Shown in pieces: positions 44,890 to 56,300 of a DNA stretch of 64,000 bases. A model generated the notes under the pieces. That model searched no databases, had not been told where the DNA came from, and was given only the letters and a program-made list of their open reading frames with translations. Every line of letters begins with the position of its first letter. Positions within the stretch are counted from its first letter, which is position 1. Source of the stretch: Nelumbo lutea (lineage: Eukaryota > Streptophyta > Magnoliopsida > Proteales > Nelumbonaceae). A program made the translations under genes and the position numbers. Where the stretch lies: NCBI GenBank assembly GCA_022828595.1, contig JAKGHH010000005.1, positions 65,653,655-65,717,654 of the forward strand. Reading direction: 5' to 3'.

Positions 44890-45900
44890 CAGCATACTAA
44901 GGCCATGTTTGGGAGTGTTTATGTTAAAAATAAGTGCTTTGAATAAATGCTTAAAAACAAGTGCTTATTTGAATAAGCACTTATTTGCAATTGGCACCCA
45001 ACTTTTTCAAGTGCGTATTTTAAAAAATAATCACTTATTTCATATTTTATGTTTGGTGGTCTATTTCTCCAATAAGCACTTAAATAAGTATTTTTTTACT
45101 ATTTTGTCCTTCATTTTCTTTCAAATTGCACGAAAGTACTTTTATAAAAGTACTTGTATGAAAGTATTTTTATAAATGCACTTTTGCGGAAGTACTTTGT
45201 AAAAGTACATTTATAAAATTCATGTAGGGATAGTTTTATAAGTGGTATTTTAAAATTCAACTAGAGATTATTTTGGAAGAAAAAAATGAATAAGTGCTTA
45301 TTGTAAGCACTTAAATGAAAGTTGGAAATTTGGGCTTAAAAAATATGCCCTAATTTTTAAAATATGCACTTAAAAATAGCTTCAAAATATTTTTAAAAAT
45401 ACAAAAATAATAATTATAATATTCAAATTACGAATAATTTTATGTTTTTACAAAAATACATTAGGAAATTATGTACTAACAATAAATTAGGGTTTTCTGG
45501 ATTATTTAATTTAAATGTTATTCAAATAATAAAAAATTAACAGTAAAAAATAAAATATTATTTAAATATTTCAAGAACTAAATATCTTAAATAACAAAAT
45601 ACTAAAAATAAAATGATTATATAACAAAATATTTAATATTATATGATAACTTTAATAGAAATAAAATTCAAATATCACAAATTTTAAATATTTTATATAT
45701 TATTTAAATGTTTTAATTAATGATATGTAACATAACTATATTTTAAATAGTTAAAATAATGAAAATATTTAATAAATTTTATTTTTTCTTAAAAATAGAA
45801 AAAATAATTATAACATAATATTCAAATTAATAATAATTTAATATTTTACAAAATTAATAACAAAATTATGTAATCCTTCCCCATGTAAAATTTCTCCTAA
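44890..45900. other. AT-rich stretch with AAGTGCTTA/TAAGCACTT motifs
   Basis: Many direct and inverted AAGTGCTTATT motifs lie at 44935-45330 after a GGCCATGTTTGGGAGTG start, like the left end of a hAT or similar MITE. No defined right end. The rest is AT-rich without coding signal. Confidence 0.4.
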
Positions 45901-46112
45901 ACTAACTCCCCCACACTGGACGAGTGAACCCGCGAATTAGAGTCGTCCATGTTGATCAAGAGAAGGAATGCATAACATTAACGTTCCAAGTCTCGTTAGA
46001 CGGGTTCAACTGGCCGCAAAATGACAAAATGGAGATCAAAACCCCTAATAAACCTCATTTTTGGCTTTCCCTTGGAGACCGAACCCTACCCACACACGGG
46101 CAATCATAAACA

Positions 46113-46307
46113 GTGAATGACCCGAACCAACGGCGACAGCGAGAGCTCCAGTGGTACCTTTCTCTCTTCCTCCTCTTGTTGTTGTTGTTATTATATTATA
46201 ATAAGAGGCTTTTAGTGTCAACAGAAACCACCACACATGGAACTGCAGCAACCACCGGCGGGAACAGGTGGACAAAAAGGTCTGATCCGAAGTCCGATCT
46301 GAACAAG
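46113..46307 (+). CDS. Possible first exon of an unrecognised type II membrane protein, or a captured exon
   Basis: From ATG 46113 the frame encodes a short polar N-terminus (MNDPNQRRQRELQW), a strongly hydrophobic segment (YLSLFLLLLLLLLYY, residues about 15-29), then a polar stalk to SDLNK at 46307 before a possible GTGCGG donor. This is the layout of a Golgi type II anchor, but I recognise no family. The composition is less AT-rich than its surroundings. No second exon was found, so it may be a gene fragment carried by a transposon, or not a gene at all. Confidence 0.25.
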
Positions 46308-46566
46308 GTGCGGCTATTTGGGCTTCTCGTTTTCTTCTTAATATTTTTGATGCTCCGATTTCTTACAAACAAAGAAATAATCTCATACTTTTGAGCAAAA
46401 AATGTCAATTATATCTCTCTCCTACTTGTTCAATGTATTAGACGGGTAAACACATTTTGATGTTCTGATTTCTTAAAAACAAACAAATGAGGATTGATTA
46501 TGTTTTCATGTTGTCTAATCCGGGATTGATTAGGTTATCACTTTTTATGCTCCCGTTCTCAGTAGA

Positions 46567-46846
46567 AGAATTTAAAATCCTCCTAACATAATCAAAAGTT
46601 TATCAATCAATTCTTTCTCAAATCAAATAAAAATAAAAGTTTATCACATTATTAATTAAAAATTCTCTCATGCAAGAAGTTTGAAACTTCAACTGTATAT
46701 ATCTCCAGAATTTAAAATCCTCGTAACATAATCAAAAGTCTATCAATCAATTCTTTCTCAAATCAAATAAAAAATAAAGTTTATCACCTTATTAATTAAA
46801 AATTCCCTCATACAAGAAGCTTGAAACTTCAAACCGTAAATATCTC
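46567..46846. repeat. 140-bp tandem duplication
   Basis: TTTAAAATCCTC begins at 46571 and 46711. The two copies share AACATAATCAAAAGT, CTTTCTCAAATCAAATAAAA and ATTAATTAAAAATTC with only scattered differences. Confidence 0.88.
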
Positions 46847-47332
46847 CACATTTACCTAAAAAGTTGCAGAATATATTTTTATTAGTTGAAAATATCGTGT
46901 AAATATCCCCCCCTTTAACTGAATGTTTTTTTTTTTTTTTGTAGCTAGATTGAATATTAATAACCATTTGTTGGAACGACAGTAACAGGGACTGTGAAGG
47001 AGATAAACTATAGACCCATGGGTGCAGAGAACGCGGGTCTACCAAAATCAGTATTTTTCAGCAAATAATTTCTAGTAATTAAAATTTTCAATTTACCAAA
47101 ATTACAAAAAAATATAGTTTAGGTGTTGATGTTTAGTAAATAATATTCAATAATATCAGTAATTATCGAAAATACAAAAAATATTTTACAAATTAATTCA
47201 ATTAATTAATTTATCCACGTTTTTTGTTTTTAGATGGTTTATAATATAGATTATATAAGAGGTGTTTTAGGATGAATTTTAAATGGAAGAGATTGTTTAA
47301 AACAAATTTTAGGATGGGTTAAGCGGATTGGT

Positions 47333-47370
<38 letters not shown>

Positions 47371-47505
47371 AGTGGCAGTCTAGTGAAAGGGCTATGAAAG
47401 GGTAAGGGAGAAAGGAGGCTATGAAAGGGTAAGGGAGAAAGGAGAGAGGTTTAAGGAGATAAAAGAGAAAGGGGAATGGGAGGAGAGGATTGCTGACATG
47501 GGACC
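46847..47505. other. AT-rich flank of the Tat element
   Basis: No coding frame. It contains an (AG)n microsatellite at about 47337-47365 and a short repeated GGCTATGAAAGGGTAAGGGA motif (47390 and 47418). Confidence 0.6.
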
Positions 47506-48360
47506 TGATGGAGCGCAATCCGGCCGGACTTAGCTGTCAACGATTTTGCCTCTGACTGGAGCAACGGGGAGCCTGAAACGGAGAAGATGAGGGAACTCCG
47601 GGGGGAACCCGGTGTTATAACTCCGAAGCTCAAATTAGTATTCTCTCAAAGGCAAAGTAAAGACCAGATGGCGCAAAGTTCACATACCTTGTTGTTGGGG
47701 GTAGGGGGCCTTTTATAACCACTTCGTGCACTCACTCCGAGGCTTCTGTCAGGTCGGGTATGATTATCTCTGTTTCTGCCAGTTCGGGTGTCATCATTTC
47801 TGATGAGACAGAACCGCCACTGCGCCTCGTCGGAACCGTCTCTGTGACTGGAGATGGCGGTGTCAGGTGGCCATTTGAAGTGCGGTCGTCAAGCATCAGA
47901 TCCCAAGTCAGTCAGGTGCGTCGCCCCTGGGTACGAGCTTCCTCAGTGTCAGTCATGGTACGGTTTGTTCAGTTTGGCGTCCTGGAGGCGAAGTGCTGGA
48001 GTGGTGAGTGAGGTGAAGTCTCGAGTTCAGAGGTATGTCCTGAACTGCCATAGGGCAGACCAGTTCGGTGAGGTGTGTCCCGAACTATTTTAAGGCAGGC
48101 CAGTTCGGTGAGGCGTGTCCCGAACTGCTATAAGGCTGGCCAGTTCGGTGAGGTGTGTTCTGAACTGCCATAGGGCAGGCCAGTTCGGGTTTTGCTTGGG
48201 GCCTAAGGGAGAGTTCGGGTTCCCAGTAGTGAGTTCGGGCTCCTAGTAGGGAGTTCAGACCACTGGTTGTGCTCTTGCCTTAGGCGCGCTGTTTGTGCCA
48301 AGCTGTTGCCTTTGCCACGTGTTGCGTAATTACGAGGTCGGGCCAAATCTTCCTTCATCA
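47506..48360 (-). repeat. Tat element 3' LTR (left copy, 855 bp)
   Basis: In genomic orientation it runs TGATGGAGCGCAATCC to CCTTCATCA. A four-copy 40-bp internal repeat lies at about 48031-48190. It differs from the right LTR at many single sites, about five in the first 35 bases. Confidence 0.94.
48031..48190. repeat. 40-bp tandem repeat x 4 in the left LTR
   Basis: Units start near 48031, 48071, 48111 and 48151, each with AGGxxTGTCCxGAACT and GGCCAGTTCGGTG. The same array occurs in the right LTR at about 59709-59868. Confidence 0.9.
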
Positions 48361-48376
48361 ATTGCCCCCCACTCCT
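48361..48376 (-). promoter_or_regulatory. Tat element polypurine tract
   Basis: On the minus strand AGGAGTGGGGGGCAAT directly precedes the LTR. It primes plus-strand synthesis and confirms the element's minus orientation. Confidence 0.75.
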
Positions 48377-48881
48377 CGTGCCAAGGGTCCTGCCCTAGCG
48401 CGGGGAGTTTCGCGAGGTGGTAGGTGGATTTGTCCCGTACTTCGGATCTTGATAGCGCGAGGTGCATTGTCAGGGTTCTTCGTTTTTCTCGAGTGTCCCA
48501 AAAGGCGGGAGACGTGCCTACCTGCTTACAAATGCTGACAGACGTGGCGGCGCACACTTATTTCAAATTTCAAAAAAGTGCGCCGTTGGGAGACGTGACA
48601 GTGGGTCTTTTGATTTTGAAAAAAGCATGCTGCTGCTGTTTGAAAGGCGAGGAGACGTGCGTTGGCTGTTGTCAGCTACAAAAAGACGTGCGCGGTGCAT
48701 CGTCAGTTTCAGAAAGACGCGCGCCGGTGCATCGTCAGTTATAGAGACGTGCACCGATGTTTCGTCAATTTCAGAAAGACGTGCGCCAATCACGTCTCGG
48801 TCTCAGGGGACGTGCGGTCAGCGCGAATGCGGGCCGTCGGATTGGCTCTGATCTGCACTGTTGGTTCTCGGTTACTGTGGG

Positions 48882-48889
48882 TATAAATA
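48882..48889 (+). promoter_or_regulatory. TATA box of the antisense accessory gene
   Basis: TATAAATA lies about 187 bp upstream of the accessory-gene ATG (49069). A spacing of that order and a CT-containing leader after it fit an RNA polymerase II promoter. It points away from the LTR and drives the strand opposite to pol. Confidence 0.5.
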
Positions 48890-50869
48890 GTAGGGGACCC
48901 CAGTCGATTTGTCACTTCTGCGATTTGCTTCTTGAGCTCGCGTCCAAGCCTTTCAATTCGTGTCTAGGCTTGTTATTTCGCCTTCAAGGTTTTTTGCTTG
49001 TTCCAGTTTCCGGAGCCTTCAAAACTTTTTTCGGGTGAGTACTTTCCTGAATCCACCTTTTCTCCTCAATGTCTAGCTTGGATAGCTCAAACGATTCTTC
49101 GAGTAGGTCAGATGTAGGTTCTACGAACCGAGTCGCATTCCCCAATGACCTTGGTGATCCTGAGGTGGAACTTGAGGACGACTTCGAACCCGTAGGCCGA
49201 GCCGTTTTGGGCAATTTGGCGTCTACCTCTCATCGAGCTCGGATGCTAGATAGGTTTGGTCCTTCGACCATGCGTCCGAGGGGCTCCAATCTCTTATATC
49301 TCTTACAATTTGCCTGGGGGTACGCCTATTTCATTCCTTCGAGTAGCTTTCCTTGGGAACACGGTCCTGATGAGATCATGATATTTCGGGAGCAGCTCGC
49401 TGCGGGGCTGCGATTGCCTTTCCACCCCCTTCTCGTCAAGGTCATAAACCACTTCGGCGGTACCGTTGGCCAACTTCATCCGAACTCTATTCGCAACTTG
49501 GTGGGGACAATCGCCCTTTTTTTGCGAACAGGGCTTCCCTTTAGACTTGGAGATATTCTCCTCCGTTTTAATGCTCAAGAAACAAATGGGTTCTCTTCCC
49601 GGGGGTAGGCGGGCGTATTACCTGTCTCCTCGCCCGGGTTTTAAGCTCTTGCACGAACTTCCCAACAAGGTCCCAACGTGGAAGCGGGACTACTTCGGGG
49701 TGCGAAGTGCACAAGGGTGGCCTTTTCAGACCGGATGGGGGGAGGCCGCCTCTGATTCTGGTGTCACTCTCGATAAAGAGACGGTGAAGGGCCTTTGGTA
49801 ATGGGCACGGCTAGGGCTAAAATGCCATCAGTACCTAACGGAGGCCAAACTCATTGCGGCCGGCCTGAGTTCGGGTAGGTTCCTTGCTCAGAGGTTTCTT
49901 GTTTCGCTTTGTTCTTTCATTTTTTCTGATGCCGAACTCTTTTTTGCAGGTGTAATGGACTCAGAGAGGACTCGCGGCGGGCACCTGTTCCAAGGCACGA
50001 AGAGGAGGAAGCGGGTCGCCAAGCAAACTCGTATCGAGCTGTCCCAGGAGGTGGAGCCTCAAGTTCCAGACTATACGTCAGATCTGCCCAGGGAACCCAA
50101 GGTGGCTCCTTCAATGCAGGAAGCGGCAGGGGCCCTTTATGCCGAGACAACTCACACGGGTTCCCCTGCCTACTCTAGTACTCCTGCTTACTCTGGTTTC
50201 GCTCATACGCCAGTTGGGCCCTCGGGCTCGGGAGCTCAAGGGGAGTTCAGGAGCGTGTTGCTGCCGAACTATGCACTTCAGAAGAGTAGAGAGGCCACCT
50301 TCCCCGAGGAGATCGCGGCGTGGACCGATCTTCCCTTGAACTAGATCGCCTGTCGTGCCGCAACTCGTGCTATGATGGTGAGTCAAAATTTCTTGTTGGT
50401 CCTCTTTGTTTTTATCCTTCTTGTTGTCATTCTCTTGATCACTTGTTCCTTTTGGTAGGTGAACTCTTCTATTCACGCCTTAGCGGCCCAGGTGGAGAGG
50501 AGCTCGAGGCAGGCGCGAGCTTCCGAAGAGGCTTTTAGTGCCGCCGAGGTGAATACCCGAGCTGCTGAGGCGGCTGCTCATGCTACCGAGGAGGCTGCTC
50601 GCGTTGCTATGGCCAGGCAGGCAAGGTCTCAGAGGGATGCCGAGGCCATGGGGGTGGTTGTGAAGCATATGGCGGACCTGAGGCTGGATCTGCAGCATCA
50701 GGTCGAATACCTTCAGGAGGACATAAGGGAGAAAATGCAGATATTTTCCCAAGGCATCGAAGATGCTAAGAAGAAGGTTGTTGATGACTACATCGCCTCG
50801 CCGCGCTTTGACGACCTGATGGTGGATTCTTACAGAAGGGGATTCAAACTGAGCCGGTGGATGATCCGG

Positions 50870-50965
50870 AACACGTACCCCGAGCTTGATATTAGTGCAA
50901 TATCCACTTCGCGTATAACTCAGGAGATGGCCAACACTGCTGACGGCGAGGCAGGACCTTCGGGT
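50870..50965. repeat. 96-bp direct repeat, left copy
   Basis: It runs from AACACGTACCCCGAGC to GGACCTTCGGGT and is identical to 52868-52963. It is the accessory-gene coding sequence at the insertion point and flanks the foreign insert. Confidence 0.95.
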
Positions 50966-52867
50966 TGAAAGAATGGTAGGATCCATCTAATGGACGCCAT
51001 AAAGGTTGCGGAATGGGTGGGCGAATTTCAAAAATTTCCTACCTTCTCTCAACTGGGAATCATATTCCATAAATTTAGAATACAATATTCAAGGATCCTA
51101 CTTGAACCATAATCAAACCAGATCTGTACCAAAAGATAAATGGGAGGAATATACCTGATCCGGATAAGCAATATCTCCCAAAGTTGGTGTTCACGCCCAA
51201 AGAATGCTCCAAGATCCGTTCCTGCTGAAGATGACACAGCTGTGAATGGAACAGAACCAGCAGGGTGCGTCCTACACACTGGATCATTCACAAGAATCCT
51301 CTGGAAGTACTAAACACTGAATCCTTTTCAGTCTTTTTTGCAAGACTGATGTCAAGAACAGATTTCTTGACTTTCTTTTCTGCAAAGATCTAATCTTGCA
51401 ATGGCAGATGGCGGCGGCAGGAGGAGATCTCCAAAAATGAAAAAGGCTGAACTGCTTTTTCTCTTTTTCTGGAGAGTATGAGATCTGATCTGAATTCGCA
51501 GGAGATATCCTATACCTCTTCAAGGTGGTTCGAAATCTCCTCCTTTTTAGGAGTTATCCCAATCCAAATCAGTATTTGGATAGGGGATAATCTTAATCCT
51601 TTCTGCAGATAGAGTTAGCTTACTCCTGATCTTATCAGGAGGTTACCAGATTCAAATCTAATTTGAATTTGGTCTCTAAGAGTGGATAAGGCTAAAGGCC
51701 CAATCCTTTTACTAACTTTAATCTCAAATTCGCCCCATGGATGGGTGATCATATCAGCCCACCTCGAAATGGGCTTTTGGCCCATTAAGTGTTCAGTGTC
51801 TAATTACTTTCCAATCTGCTGCCCAGTTGGGCTTCTTTGTATGGCGTGGGACCCAAGCATTGATCTACACACCAACCACATGGGTTCGGCCCAGCCTCTA
51901 AAACAAGGCCCAGCCGAATTCACTGAAAAACTCAATGAACCCCTTGAGTCCATCATATGGACCCTATGGGCCCAACACTTACATTAAGTGGTCCCTGGGC
52001 CAAGCCATCTTATAAAAACCCAGGGACTGTGGGCAGGTGCAAGATTAGCCCATCAGGTATTATCCTCAATGGTCTTACACTTAACCTCTCAGCCCTTAAT
52101 GATCAAGCACTGCCCGACAAGAGAAGACCTCTCCCTCGGCTGCAAGGAACAGTGCCGCACTCTCCTCTCACATGGATCCCGGGAATTAAAACCAATTGCA
52201 AACAATTCGAAACCGTACATATATATATATATATATAAATATATTAATTTTGCAAAACAAAATTCCAACGATTGAAATCAACTGCCGGTAGTTTGGTTTC
52301 CATCAGAGAGAGTGCATTCCCGATCATTACCCTTTGTCCGACAAAGTGGCTGATTCTGTCACTATGATCACCCACTTAGATGAATTCTCAAACTGCCCCA
52401 ACATACCCAGGTTTTGATCCCCGCTAAGGATCTCACTGAATGGCATATCAAAGGCAGCCTGATCCAACACCTAGTGAAATGTCATAATCGAGTCTAGGGG
52501 TCAGGTGTAACTTTCCAGTTTTGCCCATCTATCTCCAAGGTCCAGGGCAATACTGGAAATCTAGTCCGGTTCAAGGATTCAAGTAATCCCATACTGCATG
52601 TGCCTCGGGTCTTACCCTGATGGCTGAGACAGGCCATCCCAACACTTGGTGGCACACCAGTATCAGCCTTGGCAGGATAAATCTCCCCAGACTTATCCAA
52701 CGGCTGTGAACATTTAAAACTAACATGAGTCTCTATAAATGTCCACTTTTAGGGTTTTACACAGAATTAAACCAAACAACATGAATCAAACATGCACTTT
52801 ATTTATTTCCACTAAATAACAAAAGTACATCAAATCAGATTGAAGCTAAGGGCATATAAAACTGTCT
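50966..52867. mobile_element. 1.9-kb insert of unknown origin in the Tat accessory gene
   Basis: This sequence does not belong to the Tat gene: the frame stops one codon in (TGA) and resumes at 52964. It is flanked by the identical 96-bp direct repeats. The ends (TGAAAGAATGG..., ...AAAACTGTCT) are not inverted repeats, there is no poly(A) at either edge, and no protein motif was recognised. It has repeated AAGGCCCA/GGGCCCA phrases (51690-52010) and an (AT)n run at about 52221-52240. It may be an LTR or genomic filler DNA from elsewhere. Confidence 0.8.
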
Positions 52868-52963
52868 AACACGTACCCCGAGCTTGATATTAGTGCAATA
52901 TCCACTTCGCGTATAACTCAGGAGATGGCCAACACTGCTGACGGCGAGGCAGGACCTTCGGGT
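52868..52963. repeat. 96-bp direct repeat, right copy
   Basis: It is base-for-base identical to 50870-50965 by eye. The gene continues from it (GTCGTTGAAGTGCTT...) to the TGA at 53009-53011. Confidence 0.95.
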
Positions 52964-53011
52964 GTCGTTGAAGTGCTTTCTGATGAGGAAGAAGTAGCTC
53001 CAGGCTTGTGA

Positions 53012-53309
53012 ATATCTTTTTTTTTTTTAATGTACTCTTCCTTATCTTGCAATGGAATAGATAATCTTTTGGTTAAGTGTTGTTCTTTCTCCCGAACTAA
53101 TAATACGCCCGATCTGTTTCTTGCCCGGGTTATTGCACTCGCGCGACCTGTTTCGGTGTTTTCCGCTTTGCTTTAGTCTTTTGGCTCTTTCCTATGCCGA
53201 AGTTCCTCTGTTAGCTCGGCATCCTGGCCCTTAGGCTCTTGTAGCGATTTCGTCCACTTCGCTTGGCGGTCTATAGTTAGTATCGCCTCAAGTTAACGAT
53301 GTTCCACGC
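53012..53309. other. Gap between the convergent accessory gene and pol
   Basis: About 300 bp between the accessory-gene stop and the pol stop on the other strand. It has a T/A-rich start (poly-T near 53010) that may contain both 3' ends. No frame of note. Confidence 0.5.
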
Positions 53310-56300
53310 TCAAGGTACTTGTTTGTCTTCTAAGGTTTCGAGCTCGTATGCCCCTTCGAGCGCTCTCTTTACTATGTAGGGGTCCTTCCCAATTTGGTCT
53401 GAATTTGCCCACGCCGGGTTCGGGCACCATAATCTTACGGAGAACCAAGTCGCCAAATCGGAAGCTTTGCTTCTTTACTCTGGCATTGTAGTACCGAGCT
53501 ACTTGCTGCTGGTAGGCCATTATCCGGATGTGCGTGAGGTCTCTTACCTCATCCAGTAGATCGAGGTTGGTACGTAGCTCGTCTCCGTTTGTTTGATCAT
53601 CGTTTGCTTCTAGTTGCAGTGTAGATATTTCAACTTCCACTGGGATTACTGCTTCAGTGCCGTAGGTGAGGTTGAAGGGGGTCTCTCCCGTGGCGGTTTT
53701 TTCTGTAGTCTAGTGAGCCTATAAAACAATTGGTAGCTCATCCACCCACAACCCTTTAGCTCGGTCTAGACGTGCTTTCAGTCCGCGCATGATGGCTCTG
53801 TTCATTACTTCTGTCTGACCGTTTGCCTGCGGGTGTGCGACCGATGTGAAGTTCTAACGAATTCACATATTCTGGCACCATTCTTGGAACTTGATATCCT
53901 CGAACTGCTTGCCATTGTCGGAGATCAGTACCCGGGGTAACCCGAAGTGACATACTATGTTCTTCCAAAAGAAGTTTTGTATGTTTCGGGCTGTAACTAT
54001 TGCTAGAGGTTCAACTTCTATCCACTTTGTGAAGTAATCTACTGCCACCACTAGGAACTTTCTCCCACCTGTTGTTGGCGGGAATGGCCCCAGGAGGTTG
54101 ATGCCCCATTATGCAAAGGGCCATGGGCTGGCGAGGTATTTGAGGTCGGAAGCAGGCTGATGGTGGATATTGGCGTGCTTCTGACACTTGTCGCATTTTC
54201 TGACGAGCTCGACGGCTTTTGTCTTCATCGTTGGCTAGTAGTATCCTTATCGAAGTGCCTTTTGGGCGAGTGCTCTGCCCCCAAGGTGTCCGCCGCACAG
54301 ACCTTCATGATTGTCGCAGAGTACGAGCTCGGCTTCAGCAGGTCACAGGCAACGCAAGTAGGGGAGTGTGTAGGACCATCGGTACAACCATTCGTCTATT
54401 ATGACGTATTTGGCTGCCTGGCGCTGCACCCTCTTGGCTGCATTGCGGTCCACAGAGAGGGTTCCATCTAGCAAGAAGCTCGCGAGTGGGTCAATCCAGC
54501 TCGGCTCTGCTTCAAGGACGAGAGCGATCTCCTCTGCCCCACCGAGAATGCTAGGCAGAGGTAAGTCCTCTATGTACACGGTTCTCATGGTGTTGTGACT
54601 CGTGCTGGCTAACCGGGATAGAGCGTCGGCCTCAGTGTTCTCTGACCTCGGGATTTGCCTGATGAAGTGTGACTGAAAGTTGAGCAGGGCCTCTTTTACT
54701 TTCGCTAAGTATGCGATCATGGAGAGCTCGCATGCTTCGTACTTGCCCGTAACTTGGTTGACCACGAGCTGGGAATCGCTGCAGATGACTATGTGTTTTG
54801 CTCTTACCTTTTGCGCTAGGTTTAGCCCGGCTATCAGTGCCTCGTACTCTGCCTCGTTGTTGGATGCCACGAACTCAAAGCGTAGTGTGTATTCCAATTT
54901 TGTGCCACCTGGGCCGCATAAGACTATTCCAACCCCGTTGCCCTGCTGGTTCGAGGAGCCATCTATGTGAAGGATCCAGGGCTCCTCATCCCAGTTCGCG
55001 CTCGGCCTAACCAGGAGAGATGCCACACTGGCTGCTACTTCACGGGGTTCAGACTCTATTGGCTTGGGAGCTCCGGGTTCACCCGAACTGGGGATCTCGG
55101 GCTCAACCTGCTCAGGGGCTTCGAGGCTGAATGTGCACTCGGCGATAAAATATACTAAGGCTTGGGCCTTAATGGCAGTCCGTGGTTTGTACTGGAAGTT
55201 GTACTCGCTGAGCTCGATGGCCCACTTCGTCAGCTGACCGGAAACCTCGGGCTTGAGTAAGACTTGTCTCAGAGATTTGTCAGTCAATAAGACGATAGTG
55301 TGAGCCTGGAAATATGGGTGGAGTTTCCGAGCTGCAATCACCAACGCGTATGCTAGCTTTTCTATCTACGGGTATCTCGTCTCTGCTCCCTGCAGAATTT
55401 TACTGACATAATAGATGAGTCGCTGGACCCGATCTACTTCCTTTATTAGTACTGAACTGACCACCTCGTCGCTCGTTGAGAGGTACAATTCCAAGACTTC
55501 GCCCTCCTCGGGCCGGGCTAAGGTTGGTACAGTGGCGAGGTAGGTTTTCAGCTCGTCGAACGCGAGCTGGCAATCTCGAGTCCATTCGAACCCTTTTCCT
55601 TTGATTGCCTTAAAGAAAGGCAGGCAGCTGTCTTCCGATTTGGACATGAAGCGGCTAAGGGCGGCTATGCGACCGTTTAGCCTCTGGACCTCTTTTACTT
55701 TTCGGGGTGGTCTCATATCTAAGATGGCCTTTATTTTGTTCGGGTTGGCCTCAATACCTCGCCGGTTGACAATGTACCATGGAAACTTACCCGAGGTGAC
55801 ACCGAAGACACATTTGTTTGGGTTCAGTCTCATGCTATATTGACGCAGAATTTGGAAGACAGAATCTAAGTCTTTTATTAATTCCTGCGAGAACTCCGTT
55901 TTGACAACCATGTCGTCTACATAACATTCTATTTTCGTGCCAATTAAGGGCCGAAAAAGCTTATTTACAAGTCTTTGGAAGGTCGCCCCAGCATTCTTTA
56001 GTCCGAAGGGCATGACCTTGTAACAGTACAGGCCGAACTCGGTTATGAAGCTGGTTTTTTCCTCATCGGACTGGTCCATCTTGATTTGGTTGTAGCTTGA
56101 GTAGGCGTCCAAGAAGCTTAGCAGCTCATGTCCCAAGGTCGTGTCCACTAGGCGGTCAATTCGGGGCAGGGGGAAGCAGTGTTTTGAGCAAGCTCGGTTC
56201 AGGTCGGTGTAGTCGATGCACATGTGCCGCTTGCCGTTTGCTTTTTTCACCAGCACTGGGTTGGCTACCCAGCTCGGGTAATGAACTTCCCTTATGAAGT

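Larger units (their letters stand above)
49069..53011 (+). pseudogene. Tat antisense accessory gene (plant transposon protein, Transposase_28-like), disrupted
   Basis: The ATG at 49069 opens MSSLDSSNDSSSRSDVGS. The conserved core is GLRLPFHPLLVKVINHFGG and LHPNSIRNLVGTIALF (about 49400-49530), as in the 'putative gypsy type transposon' family PF04195. Likely exons are 49069-49874, 49950-50377 and 50459-53011 (including the insert); the GTAGGT/TTGCAG and GTGAGT/GGTAG boundaries keep phase. The last exon is an Ala/Glu-rich coiled coil with an acidic end (VVEVLSDEEEVAPGL). Damage: a frameshift near 49590, a TAA near 49800, a TAG at 50342, and a 1.9-kb insert at 50966. Function is unknown. In the related Grande element an antisense gene of this kind is reported to encode a nuclear protein. 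Confidence 0.78.

Noticed and set aside
46113..46394. A 93-codon frame with two hydrophobic stretches taken as a complete small membrane protein
   Set aside because: The second hydrophobic part lies after a possible splice donor and looks intronic; no family match recognised. Kept only as a weak candidate exon.
47337..47365. (AG)n run as part of the Tat element
   Set aside because: It lies outside the GGACC duplication, so it belongs to the host flank.
48031..48190. Regular 40-bp repeats considered as a CRISPR-like array
   Set aside because: Repeats are contiguous without unique spacers, lie inside an LTR, and occur in both LTRs of a plant retrotransposon.
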